A stretch of 64,000 bases of DNA from Pseudomonas fulva (GTDB taxonomy: Bacteria > Pseudomonadota > Gammaproteobacteria > Pseudomonadales > Pseudomonadaceae): NCBI RefSeq assembly GCF_023517795.1, contig NZ_CP082928.1, positions 2,232,001-2,296,000 on the forward strand. The letters are read 5' to 3'. Shown here piece by piece: positions 38,924-48,067 of the stretch (within the stretch, counting starts at the first letter, position 1; each line of letters starts with the position of its first letter). Both the position numbers and the translations under genes were made by a program. The notes beneath the pieces were generated by a model. It did no database searches and was not told the DNA's origin. It worked only from the letters and a program-made list of their open reading frames with translations.

Positions 38924-39299
38924 CCTGACAGGCGACCAGTTGCTGCAGCTTGAGCAAATCCGCCAGGACGAAATGATCGAGCGCTTGATACTCGAACTGC
39001 GCCAGGAGAACCCGGCCTGGCTCGAGCGTACGGGCCTACGGCCGACAATCCGGCTATTGCATGAGATGCGTGAAGAAGCCTGGGCTTTCGGTATCCACGA
39101 ACCTGCCATGGTCGAGCGTTTCCTGCGCCATGGCCTGACGTTCACCGACTTCCACAAACAGGCCGCTTTCATCGAATTCATGAATCGCCCGGTGGCCGAT
39201 ACACCGGAGCAACGCTTCCGGGATTACCAGAGCGTCGTGGAATTCAAGGTACTGATGCAGCAATGGCGTGAGCACGAACGCGCAAGGAGTGCAAAATGA
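38916..39299 (+). CDS. Small co-chaperone-like protein (co-TecT position)
   Basis: Start at the ATG at 38916 (MFDLTGDQLLQLEQIRQDEM) gives 127 residues, mostly predicted helix with many charged residues and no membrane segment. I recognise it by position rather than sequence: it lies between the DUF4123 gene and the effector gene, overlapping both by a few bases (8 and 4). That is the position of the TecT co-chaperone in P. aeruginosa. It probably stabilises the chaperone-effector complex. Confidence 0.75.
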   Translation: MFDLTGDQLLQLEQIRQDEMIERLILELRQENPAWLERTGLRPTIRLLHEMREEAWAFGIHEPAMVERFLRHGLTFTDFHKQAAFIEFMNRPVADTPEQRFRDYQSVVEFKVLMQQWREHERARSAK

Positions 39300-40126
39300 G
39301 CGGCATTCTATCCACGGGCCCCATGGCCTTGCGACTCACCCCACGGATGGGCCCGCGTACGCCCTTCGACATGCCGATGCCTCCTGCAGCCCCACGCTTT
39401 CCCATGCCGCCGCCTCGGCCCGCCCCCATGCCAGCACCGGCTCCAGGCACGCTGCCCAGGCCAACCGCACAGCCCGCGCCCAGGCCGCAGCCGATACCTG
39501 CGCCACAGGTCGAGCCACATGCGCCGTCACGCACCGATGCGCCGCCGATCACCGGCGAACGTACGCGGGAGGCCGAGCGCGACTGCGAGGCGGATAGCGG
39601 CCGGGACTGCGTGGAATGCCCGCCCGAACAAGGAGAGATGGCTATCGCCAACAACGGCAAAGGCCATAGCATGTCCGACCTTTCCGCCCGTTATCAGCAG
39701 TGGGTGACCAATTTCCCCTTTCCCTACGAATGGTTCTGGAATGGCACCTGGTGGGACGGCTTCGACGAGCCTCGCTGCACCCTGCTGGAAGCCAAGGCGA
39801 ATTATGCGTTTATGTTTATACCGATTGTCCGTCGACCTCATATTTGGGCTCGAGAAAAGATACGAACCGATTTGATAAAGAAAGCGGAAATTCATAGTTA
39901 TAAGGCTGTTCCTACACCACCTGTCTATGTGGAATGGCATTTTCTACAAAAAATTGTATTCGAATATTGCTCAGGTCAGTACGAGAGAATGGGTATGAGC
40001 AATCTTAAATCTTTTTGGAACCCGATGCCTGGTACAGAAGAACATGAAGATTACGAAGATATTAAAAAAGAAGAAAAACGGCAGTGGGATGAGTACTACA
40101 GAGATAATCCAGATATGCGTGCTTGA
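39296..40126 (+). CDS. Tox-REase-5 type VI effector nuclease (TseT-like)
   Basis: The 276-residue protein has an N-terminal Pro/Ala-rich arm (about residues 20-80, more than a third proline), probably for docking. A toxin domain follows from about residue 100, opening with the cysteine pair CVECPP. The restriction-endonuclease-fold core reads WWDGF...CTLLEAKANYAF, giving the D and E-X-K catalytic residues. The family makes toxic DNases delivered by type VI secretion. The gene overlaps its upstream neighbour by four bases, and the immunity gene follows 14 bases downstream. After about base 39826 the composition turns AT-rich and the sequence diverges from the second toxin copy. Confidence 0.9.
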   Translation: MSGILSTGPMALRLTPRMGPRTPFDMPMPPAAPRFPMPPPRPAPMPAPAPGTLPRPTAQPAPRPQPIPAPQVEPHAPSRTDAPPITGERTREAERDCEADSGRDCVECPPEQGEMAIANNGKGHSMSDLSARYQQWVTNFPFPYEWFWNGTWWDGFDEPRCTLLEAKANYAFMFIPIVRRPHIWAREKIRTDLIKKAEIHSYKAVPTPPVYVEWHFLQKIVFEYCSGQYERMGMSNLKSFWNPMPGTEEHEDYEDIKKEEKRQWDEYYRDNPDMRA

Positions 40127-40140
40127 ACTGAGGTGATTCT

Positions 40141-40857
40141 GTGAAGGACTTCAAAAACTTTTATCTAATGTTGCGTTTCGAAAAGTCTAGGATCGTAACG
40201 GTGCCTCGTGAGATCCAGTTGGCCCGCTCGCTCGAATTTTTCAAGCGTATTGGTCAGCTGAGTCCTTTACTGAAGAACTGGTATCGGTGTGGCGATTCAG
40301 CAGAGGATGGGCTGCGCTTCAACGTAATGGAGAATACGCAGTTTTTGCGGAATGCTGTTGAACATTGGGAGGAAAACGATAGGCAGCAGACCGAATATGT
40401 ACTTTGGAATGGCCAGCCGGATATCACCAAAGGAGGATTGTCGATAACCTACTACGCCCATGACAAACCGCTGATGTCTAGTATCGAGATTGAGGATGCT
40501 GGGGCTCTTGTCATGGTGGAGTCTGATCCTCGCCGGATTTTCATTGGAATTCTCAACGCGGCGGTAGATATCTGGCCGGAAATCGACTGGGGATTGGTCG
40601 TTCCTGACGATTACTACCTGTACCGCCGTGTTTTTCAGGATCGGCAGACCATCGGCTGGATCGGTTTCTGCCCACGCGCGCTGAAAGCGTCCGATTTCCC
40701 GGACGCCGATGAACTGATCGATGTGCCAGGGCGAGGCACCATCGTGGTGAGCTGTCCGCAGGTAATGGATCAGGATAATTTGGAGCATGTTCAGCGAGTC
40801 GGCAATATTGATATCAAGCTGATGGAGCTAGGTTATCTGCCCATATTTCCCGGTTGA
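40141..40857 (+). CDS. Immunity protein to the Tox-REase-5 effector (TsiT/Imm52-like), copy 1
   Basis: The product has 238 residues from a GTG start preceded by GAGGTGA. It is a soluble alpha/beta protein opening MLRFEKSRIVTVPREIQLAR. By position after a Tox-REase-5 toxin it should be the cognate immunity protein, and its make-up fits the Imm52 family. The last 73 residues (DRQTIGWIGFCPRALKAS onward) are almost identical to those of the second immunity copy, while the first two thirds differ. The variable part should recognise the variable toxin half. Confidence 0.82.
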   Translation: MKDFKNFYLMLRFEKSRIVTVPREIQLARSLEFFKRIGQLSPLLKNWYRCGDSAEDGLRFNVMENTQFLRNAVEHWEENDRQQTEYVLWNGQPDITKGGLSITYYAHDKPLMSSIEIEDAGALVMVESDPRRIFIGILNAAVDIWPEIDWGLVVPDDYYLYRRVFQDRQTIGWIGFCPRALKASDFPDADELIDVPGRGTIVVSCPQVMDQDNLEHVQRVGNIDIKLMELGYLPIFPG

Positions 40858-40893
40858 GATGCCAGAAAACCGCATGCCCCGCCACGTACCGAC

Positions 40894-41445
40894 GTGAAAC
40901 GGCTGCGACTGAGAGGCAGACGGGCCGTTGACTGCGTTGAATGCCCACCCGAGCAAGGGGAGATGGCTGTCGCCAACAATGGCAAAGGCCATAGCATGTC
41001 GGATCTTTCCGCCCGCTATCAGCAGTGGGTGACCAACTTCCCCGTTCCCTACGAATGGTTCTGGAATGGCACCTGGTGGGACGGCTTCGACGAGCCTCGC
41101 TGCACCCTGCTGGAAGCCAAGGCGAACTATGCGTTTATGTTTATACCAATCATTGGGCTGCCACGGCCTTGGGCTAATGTTGATAGTGAATTAATTATTC
41201 CTGCAGAAAAGCACTCATTAAAAGCTCGACCCACACCCCCAGTTTGTATTGAGTGGCACTTTCTCCAGAAAATTGTCTATGAGTATTGTTCAGAGCAATA
41301 TTTAGAAAAAGGCCTTAACAATTTAAGAGCGTTCTGGAATCCCATGCCAGGAAGTGATGAATATGATAAATATATCAAGCATCAAGAGGAAGAGAAGCAG
41401 CTTTGGGATGAGTACATTCGTAATAATCCCGGATATATTGCTTAA
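40894..41445 (+). CDS. Orphan Tox-REase-5 toxin cassette lacking the N-terminal delivery region
   Basis: An open frame of 183 residues repeats the toxin part of the first effector from CVECPP onward, but has no proline-rich arm. The only starts are a weak GTG at 40894 and internal codons, without a clear ribosome-binding site. Bases 40930-41150 match 39606-39826 at about 94 percent, with the catalytic WWDGF/LEAK block kept; the C-terminal half is different and AT-rich. Weak homology upstream of 40930 is broken by a one-base length difference. This looks like a silent, replaceable toxin tip rather than an independently delivered effector. Confidence 0.8.
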   Translation: MKRLRLRGRRAVDCVECPPEQGEMAVANNGKGHSMSDLSARYQQWVTNFPVPYEWFWNGTWWDGFDEPRCTLLEAKANYAFMFIPIIGLPRPWANVDSELIIPAEKHSLKARPTPPVCIEWHFLQKIVYEYCSEQYLEKGLNNLRAFWNPMPGSDEYDKYIKHQEEEKQLWDEYIRNNPGYIA

Positions 41446-41451
41446 ATTTAA

Positions 41452-42180
41452 ATGACGGAGACTGCTTTGTTTATTAAATTTTCATTTATGTTGCGTTTTG
41501 ATAAACCTAGGATTGCGGCCATATCTCGCCAAGTACAATTGGAAAGAACTTATAAATTTTTGCTTGGCCTAGCCGAAATTCATCCCATCCTGGGAGATTG
41601 GTTTCTTCAAGGAAGTTCCAAAAATGATGCGCTCAGTAGGCAGGTAATCAACAACCCACAGCATTTGCACGATGAGGCTCAACGTAATTTTGATGCGGAT
41701 TTTCCAAGATGGCTCAGGTTTTCCCTATGGAATGGGCAGGATGACCCGCTAAAGGGGGGGCTTGCCTTCAGTTACAGTGCCCATGATTTGGACTCTATGG
41801 CCTGTATGCGTTTCGAAGACGGTGGCGCAATCATCTCGTTCATACCCGATGTACGACGCGCTTCTGTAAAAATCATTCAACTAGCGCTTAGTCTATGGCC
41901 GGAAATCGACTGGGCCGTATTGGCGCCCCGAGACCATTATCTGCGTAACAAGACTTTCAAGGATCGTCAGACCATCGGCTGGATCGGTTTCTGCCCACAG
42001 GCGCTGAAAGCGTCCGATTTCCCGGATGCCGATGAATTGATCGATGTGCCAGGGCGAGGCACCATCGTGGTGAGCTGTCCGCAGGTAATGGATCAGGATA
42101 ATTTGGAGCATGTTCAGCGAGTCGGCAATATTGATATCAAGCTGATGGAGCTGGGTTATCTGCCCATGTTTTCCGGTTGA
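41452..42180 (+). CDS. Second Tox-REase-5 immunity protein (TsiT/Imm52-like), copy 2
   Basis: The product has 242 residues from the ATG at 41452. A TTG at 41467, six bases after a GGAG, would give a start aligning better with copy 1. The N-terminal part is related to copy 1 but strongly diverged (FMLRFDKPRIAAISRQVQLE). The region from 41962 to the stop matches copy 1 at about 96 percent. It follows the orphan toxin directly, so an intact toxin-immunity pairing is preserved. It may protect against siblings that carry this toxin allele. Confidence 0.82.
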   Translation: MTETALFIKFSFMLRFDKPRIAAISRQVQLERTYKFLLGLAEIHPILGDWFLQGSSKNDALSRQVINNPQHLHDEAQRNFDADFPRWLRFSLWNGQDDPLKGGLAFSYSAHDLDSMACMRFEDGGAIISFIPDVRRASVKIIQLALSLWPEIDWAVLAPRDHYLRNKTFKDRQTIGWIGFCPQALKASDFPDADELIDVPGRGTIVVSCPQVMDQDNLEHVQRVGNIDIKLMELGYLPMFSG

Positions 42181-42245
42181 GGCCGTCTGATCTGAGGTCA
42201 ATAGCGGAGCGAAAGGCCAGCTGTCCGTAGCTCTTGGCGATTCGC

Positions 42246-42584
42246 TTACACCAAAGATTCTGGCGGCGTTTGGCTTCGCTTATCCAGCTTGCGCAGAAAC
42301 ACGGTCATTTCCTTTTCCGCCTGCTTGTCGCCCTTGGCCTGCGCGGCCTGCAGACCGCTCTGCCAGGCGCTGCGGGCGGCATCCGGGTTGCCGGCGGTTT
42401 GTTGGGCCTTGCCGAGCAGCTTCCACGCCGCCGAATACTGCGGGTCGTGCTCGACGCAGCGCTGCAGGTGTTCGGCAGCCCTGGTGGCATCGCTGGCATC
42501 CAGGTAACCCTTGCCCAGGCCGAAGCGCAGCAGCGCGTTATCCACACCCTTGGCGAGCATCTTTTCCAGTGCGTCGGTGCTCAT
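42246..42584 (-). CDS. Small tetratricopeptide-repeat protein
   Basis: The 112-residue protein is largely two to three TPR helix pairs: LLRFGLGKGYLDASDATRAA, then AAWKLLGKAQQTAGNPDAAR, with a charged C-terminal helix containing KGDKQAEKEM. There is no signal peptide, so it is cytosolic and probably a protein-protein adaptor. It lies 11 bases downstream of trkA on the same strand, a conserved neighbour in pseudomonads as far as I recall. A perfect DnaA box is inside it at 42538-42546. Confidence 0.88.
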   Translation of the reverse strand: MSTDALEKMLAKGVDNALLRFGLGKGYLDASDATRAAEHLQRCVEHDPQYSAAWKLLGKAQQTAGNPDAARSAWQSGLQAAQAKGDKQAEKEMTVFLRKLDKRSQTPPESLV

Positions 42585-42595
42585 GAAAGGCTCCC

Positions 42596-43969
42596 CTAGA
42601 AGAAGGTCAGGCCGACCTGGAACAGCCGTTCCACGTCGCGGATATGCTTCTTGTCCATCAGGAACAGGATCACGTGGTCGCCGGACTCGATCACCGTCAC
42701 GTCGTGGGCGATCAGCACCTCCTCGTCGCGGATGATCGCGCCGATGGTGGTGCCCGGCGGCAGCGAGATGTCCTTGATCGCCTTGCCGACCACCTTGCTC
42801 GAACGCGCGTCGCCGTGGGCGATGGCTTCGATGGCTTCGGCAGCGCCACGGCGCAGCGAGTGCACGCTCTCGATATCGCCGCGGCGCACGTGGGTCAGCA
42901 GGCTGCCGATGGTGGCCAGCTGCGGGCTGATGGCGATGTCGATCTCGCCGCCCTGGATCAGGTCGACGTAGGCCGGGTTGTTGATCAGCGTCATCACCTT
43001 GCGCGCGCCCAGGCGCTTGGCCAGCAGCGACGACATGATGTTGGCCTCGTCGTCGTTGGTCAGGGCCAGGAAGATGTCGGCGTCCTTGATGTTCTCTTCC
43101 ACCAGCAGGTCGCGGTCCGACGAGCTGCCCTGCAGCACGATGGCGCTTTCCAGGTTCTCCGAGAGGTAGCGGCAGCGCGCCGGGTTCATCTCGATGATCT
43201 TCACCTGGTAGCGGCTCTCGATGGCCTCGGCCAGGCGCTCGCCGATATGCCCGCCGCCGGCGATCACTACCCGCTTGTACTCGTTCTCGACCCGGCGCAT
43301 CTCGCTCATCACCGCACGGATATCGGCCTTGGCGGCGATGAAGAACACCTCGTCGTCGGCTTCGATCACCGTATCGCCCTGGGGCATGATCGCCCGGTCA
43401 CGGCGGAAGATCGCCGCCACCCGGGTGTCGACCTTGGGCATGTGCTGGCGGATCTGCTTGAGCTGCTGGCCGACCAGCGGGCCGCCGTAGTAGGCCTTGA
43501 CCGCCACCAGCTGGGCCTTGCCATCGGCGAAGTCGATCACCTGCAGGGCGCCCGGGTATTCGATCAGGCGCTTGATGTAGTTGGTCACCACCTGCTCGGG
43601 GCTGATCAGCACGTCGACCGGGATGGCCTCGTTGTCGAACAGCGCCTCGCGGGTCAGGTAGGCCGCTTCGCGCACCCGGGCGATGCGCGTCGGCGTATGG
43701 AACAGGGTGTAGGCGACCTGGCAGGCGATCATGTTGACTTCGTCGCTGTTGGTCACCGCCACCAGCATGTCGGCATCGTCGGCGCCGGCCTGGCGCAGCA
43801 CGGTGGGGAACGAGCCCTTGCCCTGCACGGTGCGGATGTCCAGGCGATCGCCGAGGGCGCGCAGGCGATCTCCGTCGGTGTCCACCACGGTGATGTCGTT
43901 GGCCTCGCTGGCCAGGTGCTCGGCCAGGGTGCCGCCGACCTGGCCGGCGCCGAGGATGATGATCTTCAT
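42596..43969 (-). CDS. trkA: Trk system potassium uptake protein TrkA
   Basis: The 457 residues form two tandem RCK units. Each has an NAD-binding Rossmann fold: [14 protein letters not shown] at residues 7-20 and [13 protein letters not shown] at about 238-250, each followed by a TrkA-C ligand domain. TrkA is the peripheral regulatory subunit of TrkH/TrkG potassium channels at the inner membrane face. Its start overlaps the rsmB stop by four bases, forming the fmt-rsmB-trkA string. Confidence 0.96.
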   Translation of the reverse strand: MKIIILGAGQVGGTLAEHLASEANDITVVDTDGDRLRALGDRLDIRTVQGKGSFPTVLRQAGADDADMLVAVTNSDEVNMIACQVAYTLFHTPTRIARVREAAYLTREALFDNEAIPVDVLISPEQVVTNYIKRLIEYPGALQVIDFADGKAQLVAVKAYYGGPLVGQQLKQIRQHMPKVDTRVAAIFRRDRAIMPQGDTVIEADDEVFFIAAKADIRAVMSEMRRVENEYKRVVIAGGGHIGERLAEAIESRYQVKIIEMNPARCRYLSENLESAIVLQGSSSDRDLLVEENIKDADIFLALTNDDEANIMSSLLAKRLGARKVMTLINNPAYVDLIQGGEIDIAISPQLATIGSLLTHVRRGDIESVHSLRRGAAEAIEAIAHGDARSSKVVGKAIKDISLPPGTTIGAIIRDEEVLIAHDVTVIESGDHVILFLMDKKHIRDVERLFQVGLTFF

Positions 43970-45282
43970 CGGGTTGCTCCAGCGGCTGCGATCTTGATCA
44001 GCTTGGCATAGTAGAAACCATCATGGCCGTCCTGCTGGGCGAGCAGTTGCCGACCATGGGGCTGCTTGAGGCCGAACGGGCCGGCGATATCCAGCTCGCG
44101 GGCGCCCGGCGTGCGTTCGAGAAACGCGCCGATGACCTCGGTATTTTCCGGCGGCAGGGCCGAGCAGGTGGCGTAGAGCAGGATGCCGCCGACTTCGAGG
44201 GCCGACCACATGGCGTCGAGCAGCTCACCTTGCAGGGTGGCCAGCGCCGGAATGTCATCGGCCTTGCGGGTCAGCTTGATGTCCGGGTGGCGGCGGATTA
44301 CGCCGGTGGCCGAGCAGGGTGCATCGAGGAGGATGCGCTGGAACGGCTTGCCGTCCCACCAGGCAGCGGTATCGCGGCCATCGGCGGCGATCAGTGTGGC
44401 GTCGAGGCCCAGACGATCGAGATTCTCGCGCACCCGCGCCATGCGCTTGGCCTCCAGGTCCACGGCGACCACTTCGCGCAAACCCGGTTCGGCTTCGAGC
44501 AGGTGGCAGGTCTTGCCGCCGGGTGCTGCGCAGGCGTCCAGCACCCGTTGGCCGGGGGCCAGTTGCAGCAGGTCGGCGGCCAGTTGCGCGGCCTCGTCCT
44601 GCACGCTGACGTGGCCCTCGGCGAAGCCCGGCAGCAGGGTGACGTCGCAGGCTTGCAAGAGGCGGATGCCGTCGCGGCTGAAGGTGCAGGGCTCGGCGTC
44701 GAAACCGACCTGGCGCAGCCGCGCCAGGTAGTCATCACGGCTGCCATGGCGACGGTTGACCCGCAGGATCAGCGGCGGGTGGGCGTTGTTGGCGGCGCAG
44801 ATGGCCTGCCAGTGCTCGGGCCAGAAGGCCTTGAGCTGCTTCTGCAGCCAGCGCGGGTGGGCGGTGTGCAGCACCGGGTCGCGATCCAGTTCGGCAAGCA
44901 GACTCTCGCTGTCGCGCTGGGCATTGCGCAGCACGGCGTTGAGCAGGCCCTTGGCCGAGGTCTTCTTCAGCTTGTCGACGCAGCCGACGGTTTCGCCGAT
45001 CGCCGCGTGGGCCGGGATACGGGTGTAGAACAGCTGGTAGAGACCGACCAGCAGCAGCGCTTCGAGGTCGCGGTCGCCATCCTTGAAGGGTTTGCGCAGC
45101 AGCTTGTCGGCGATCAGCGCCAGGCGTGGTTGCCAGCGGGCGGCGCCGAAAGCCAGGTCCTGGGCGAGGCCACGGTCGCGGGCTTCGACCCGGTCGAGCA
45201 GCGGCGGCAGGCTGGTGCCCAGCGACGCCTTGCCTTCGAGCACCGCGGCCAGGGCACGGGCCGCTGCCAGCCTGGGGTTCAT
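43966..45282 (-). CDS. rsmB: 16S rRNA (cytosine-967-C5)-methyltransferase RsmB (Sun)
   Basis: The 438-residue protein has an N-terminal NusB-like RNA-binding domain (about 1-140) and a C-terminal Rossmann methyltransferase. SAM-binding motif I is [13 protein letters not shown], the motif IV cysteine is in [18 protein letters not shown], and the catalytic cysteine is in [13 protein letters not shown]. It methylates C967 of 16S rRNA. It overlaps fmt and trkA by four bases on each side. Confidence 0.96.
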   Translation of the reverse strand: MNPRLAAARALAAVLEGKASLGTSLPPLLDRVEARDRGLAQDLAFGAARWQPRLALIADKLLRKPFKDGDRDLEALLLVGLYQLFYTRIPAHAAIGETVGCVDKLKKTSAKGLLNAVLRNAQRDSESLLAELDRDPVLHTAHPRWLQKQLKAFWPEHWQAICAANNAHPPLILRVNRRHGSRDDYLARLRQVGFDAEPCTFSRDGIRLLQACDVTLLPGFAEGHVSVQDEAAQLAADLLQLAPGQRVLDACAAPGGKTCHLLEAEPGLREVVAVDLEAKRMARVRENLDRLGLDATLIAADGRDTAAWWDGKPFQRILLDAPCSATGVIRRHPDIKLTRKADDIPALATLQGELLDAMWSALEVGGILLYATCSALPPENTEVIGAFLERTPGARELDIAGPFGLKQPHGRQLLAQQDGHDGFYYAKLIKIAAAGATR

Positions 45283-46220
45283 GCCAGCACCGTGCCGACG
45301 GCGAACTGCTCGCGGCGGCTGTTGTACAGGTCACTGAAGTTCAGCGCCTTGCCGCCGGGCAGTTGCAGGCGGGTGAGCAACAGGGCGCCAGTGCCACTGG
45401 CGACGGTCAGGCCGTCCTTGCTGGCGGCGAGAATCTCGCCGGGCTGGCCCTGGCCTTCGCCGATACGAGCGGCCAGTACCTTGAGTGGCGCCTCGTTCAG
45501 GGTGCTGTGGCAGATCGGCCAGGGATTGAACGCGCGGATCAGCCGTTCCAGCTCGTCGGCCGGGCGGCTCCAGTCGATGCGCGCCTCATCCTTGTTCAGC
45601 TTGTGGGCGTAGTTGGCCTGGGCGTCGTCCTGCACTTCGCCCATCAGGGTGCCGCCTGCCAGACCCGCGATGGCCTCGATCACCGCCGGCGGGCCCAGCT
45701 CGGCCAGGCGGTCGTGCAGGCTGCCGCCGGTATCTTCGGCGGTGATCGGTGTACGCACCTTGAGCAGCATCGGCCCGGTGTCCAGCCCGGCTTCCATCTG
45801 CATCACGGTGACGCCGCTCTCGGCATCACCGGCCTGCACGGCGCGCTGGATCGGCGCCGCACCGCGCCAGCGCGGCAGCAGCGAGGCGTGGCTGTTGATG
45901 CAGCCGAAGCGCGGGATATCCAGCACCGCCTGGGGCAGGATCAGCCCATAGGCGACCACCACCAGCAGGTCCGGTTTCAAAGCCTCCAGCTCGGCCTGGG
46001 CGGCCGCGTCCTTGAGGCTTGGCGGCTGCAGCACCGGGATAGCGTGCTCCATGGCGAGCTGCTTGACCGGGCTGGGCATCAGCTTCTGGCCACGGCCCGC
46101 CGGGCGATCCGGCTGGGTGTACACCGCGACGATCTGGTGCGGCGTGTCGAGCAGGGCCTTGAGGTGGGCGGCGGCGAATTCCGGGGTGCCGGCGAATACG
46201 ATACGCAGAGCTTCGGTCAT
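45279..46220 (-). CDS. fmt: Methionyl-tRNA formyltransferase
   Basis: Start at the ATG at 46220 ([20 protein letters not shown]) gives 313 residues, the family norm; the open frame continues 20 codons further without similarity. The catalytic core includes [21 protein letters not shown] with the conserved Asn and His, and the C-terminal OB-like domain has the segment [14 protein letters not shown]. Fmt formylates initiator Met-tRNA. The def gene is upstream, separated by a perfect palindrome that can act as a terminator. Confidence 0.97.
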   Translation of the reverse strand: MTEALRIVFAGTPEFAAAHLKALLDTPHQIVAVYTQPDRPAGRGQKLMPSPVKQLAMEHAIPVLQPPSLKDAAAQAELEALKPDLLVVVAYGLILPQAVLDIPRFGCINSHASLLPRWRGAAPIQRAVQAGDAESGVTVMQMEAGLDTGPMLLKVRTPITAEDTGGSLHDRLAELGPPAVIEAIAGLAGGTLMGEVQDDAQANYAHKLNKDEARIDWSRPADELERLIRAFNPWPICHSTLNEAPLKVLAARIGEGQGQPGEILAASKDGLTVASGTGALLLTRLQLPGGKALNFSDLYNSRREQFAVGTVLA

Positions 46221-46262
46221 GGGGTCTCGCTGTAACGGGCAGATTGAGAGCGCTGAAAAACA

Positions 46263-46286
46263 AAAGGCTTGCCGCGGCAAGCCTTT
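46263..46286 (-). terminator. Perfect 24-base palindrome with T-rich tail between def and fmt
   Basis: AAAGGCTTGCC at 46263 pairs exactly with GGCAAGCCTTT ending at 46286. On the minus strand the stem is followed by TTTTGTTTTT, as in an intrinsic terminator after def. Because fmt starts only 43 bases further on, it may act as an attenuator that makes fmt-rsmB-trkA expression partly independent of def. Confidence 0.75.
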
Positions 46287-46298
46287 GCTGTGGGCCGA

Positions 46299-46805
46299 TC
46301 AGGCCTGTTGGCGGTGCTGCTTTTCCAGCTTCTTCTTGATGCGGTCGCGCTTGAGCGTGGACAGGTAGTCGACGAACAGCTTGCCGTTGAGGTGATCGCA
46401 CTCGTGCTGGATGCACACGGCAAGCAGGCCCTCGGCGATCATCTCGAACGGCTTGCCGTCGCGATCCAGAGCGTTGATCTTCACCTTCTGCGGGCGATCC
46501 ACGTTTTCGTAGAAGCCGGGCACCGACAGGCAGCCTTCCTGGTACTGGTCCATCTCCTCGGTCAGCGACTCGAAGGTGGGGTTGATGAAGACCAGCGGCT
46601 CGCTCTTGTCTTCGGACAGGTCCATCACCACAACGCGCTTGTGCACATTCACCTGGGTGGCGGCGAGGCCGATCCCGGGGGCGTCGTACATGGTTTCGAA
46701 CATGTCGTCGATCAGTTGACGCAGGGCGTCATCGACCACGTCCACCGGCTTGGCGATGGTGCGCAGGCGCGGATCGGGAAATTCGAGAATGTTTAAAATC
46801 GCCAT
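46299..46805 (-). CDS. def: Peptide deformylase
   Basis: The ATG at 46805 gives 168 residues starting [15 protein letters not shown], the standard opening. The three metal-site motifs are all present: [18 protein letters not shown] (Cys ligand) and [11 protein letters not shown] (HEXXH). The enzyme removes the formyl group from nascent proteins, acting after Fmt. It is divergent from the LysM protein gene on the right, as in other pseudomonads. Confidence 0.97.
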   Translation of the reverse strand: MAILNILEFPDPRLRTIAKPVDVVDDALRQLIDDMFETMYDAPGIGLAATQVNVHKRVVVMDLSEDKSEPLVFINPTFESLTEEMDQYQEGCLSVPGFYENVDRPQKVKINALDRDGKPFEMIAEGLLAVCIQHECDHLNGKLFVDYLSTLKRDRIKKKLEKQHRQQA

Positions 46806-46958
46806 AATACGTTTGTGATGCACTTGTGGAATAAATTCAAAATCCGCTGCTAAGATGACGCAAGCATTCAAAAAACGGCGTCAAGCCGCGGATTTACTGG
46901 GCTCTGTCGCAGCGCTAGGGCGCTTCACGCGAAGGCACATCATAAAGGGATTCACCGC

Positions 46959-47999
46959 ATGAGGAAATCACTACTCGCCCTGCTGCTGGTCGGCGCGAGC
47001 AGCCTGGCGCAGACCGGGATGGCCCTGGCCGAGGTGCAGCTCAAGGAAGGCCACCCCGACCGCTACACGGTCGTGCAGGGCGACACCCTCTGGGATATCT
47101 CTGGCAAGTTCCTGCGTCAGCCCTGGAAGTGGCCGGAAATCTGGCACGCCAATCCCCAGGTCCAAAACCCTCATCTGATCTATCCCGGCGATGTGCTGAG
47201 CCTGGTCTATATCGATGGTAAGCCCCGGCTGATGCTGGGCCGCGGTGATTCGCGCGGCACCATCAAGCTGTCGCCGAAGGTGCGCAGCACGCCGATGGCC
47301 GAGGCCATCCCGACCATTCCGCTGGAGGCGATCAACAGCTTCCTGCTGAAGAACCGCATCGTCGATTCCCCCGAGCAGTTCCAGGGTGCGCCCTATATCG
47401 TCGCCGGCAACGCCGAGCGCGTGGTCAGTGGCGCTGGCGACCGTGTGTACGCCCGCGGCAGCTTCGACCCGGCCGCACCGGTGTACGGCATCTTCCGCCA
47501 GGGCAAGACCTACACCGATCCGGTGACCAAGGAATTTCTCGGTATCAACGCCGATGACATCGGCGGTGGCGAAATCATCGCCGAGGAAGAGGGCGTCGGT
47601 ACCCTCAACCTGACCCGCACCACCCAGGAAGTGCGCAACGGCGACCGCCTGTTCCCCACCGAGGAGCGCGCGATCAATTCGACCTTCATGCCCAGCGAGC
47701 CGAAGAGCGAGATCAAGGGCCTGATCCTCGACGTGCCCCGTGGCGTCAGCCAGATCGGTCAGTTCGACGTGGTCACCCTCAACAAGGGCGCCCGTGACGG
47801 CCTGGAGATCGGCAACGTGCTGGCGGTCTACAAGACCGGCGAAACCGTACGCGACCGGGTTACCGGCGAGTCGGTGAAGATCCCGGACGAGCGCGCCGGC
47901 CTGCTGATGGTGTTCCGCACCTACGAGAAGCTCAGCTACGGCATGATCCTCAATGCCTCCCGGCAGCTGGCGGTGATGGACAAGGTACGCAATCCGTAA
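46959..47999 (+). CDS. Exported LysM-domain peptidoglycan-binding protein
   Basis: The product has 346 residues. A signal peptide ends near GMALAEVQL. One LysM domain follows at about residues 35-85 (YTVVQGDTLWDISGKFLRQPWKW, then LIYPGDVLSLVYIDG). The remaining 250 residues are an uncharacterised domain containing a KSEIKGLILDVPRGVSQIGQ segment that is conserved in these proteins. It is probably a periplasmic cell-wall-associated protein. It is followed by dprA, the order seen at PA0020-PA0021. Confidence 0.9.
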   Translation: MRKSLLALLLVGASSLAQTGMALAEVQLKEGHPDRYTVVQGDTLWDISGKFLRQPWKWPEIWHANPQVQNPHLIYPGDVLSLVYIDGKPRLMLGRGDSRGTIKLSPKVRSTPMAEAIPTIPLEAINSFLLKNRIVDSPEQFQGAPYIVAGNAERVVSGAGDRVYARGSFDPAAPVYGIFRQGKTYTDPVTKEFLGINADDIGGGEIIAEEEGVGTLNLTRTTQEVRNGDRLFPTEERAINSTFMPSEPKSEIKGLILDVPRGVSQIGQFDVVTLNKGARDGLEIGNVLAVYKTGETVRDRVTGESVKIPDERAGLLMVFRTYEKLSYGMILNASRQLAVMDKVRNP

Positions 48000-48004
48000 C
48001 ACCT

Positions 48005-48029
48005 GCAAGCCCCGCCGATGCGGGGCTTG
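48005..48029 (+). terminator. Hairpin after the LysM protein gene
   Basis: CAAGCCCCG and CGGGGCTTG pair perfectly over nine bases around the loop CCGATG. The T-run that follows is weak (TGTGCTATT), so termination would be partial. It lies between the LysM gene and dprA. Confidence 0.7.
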
Positions 48030-48067
48030 TGCTATTCGATAAGGCCCACGATCAAGGATGATCCGCC

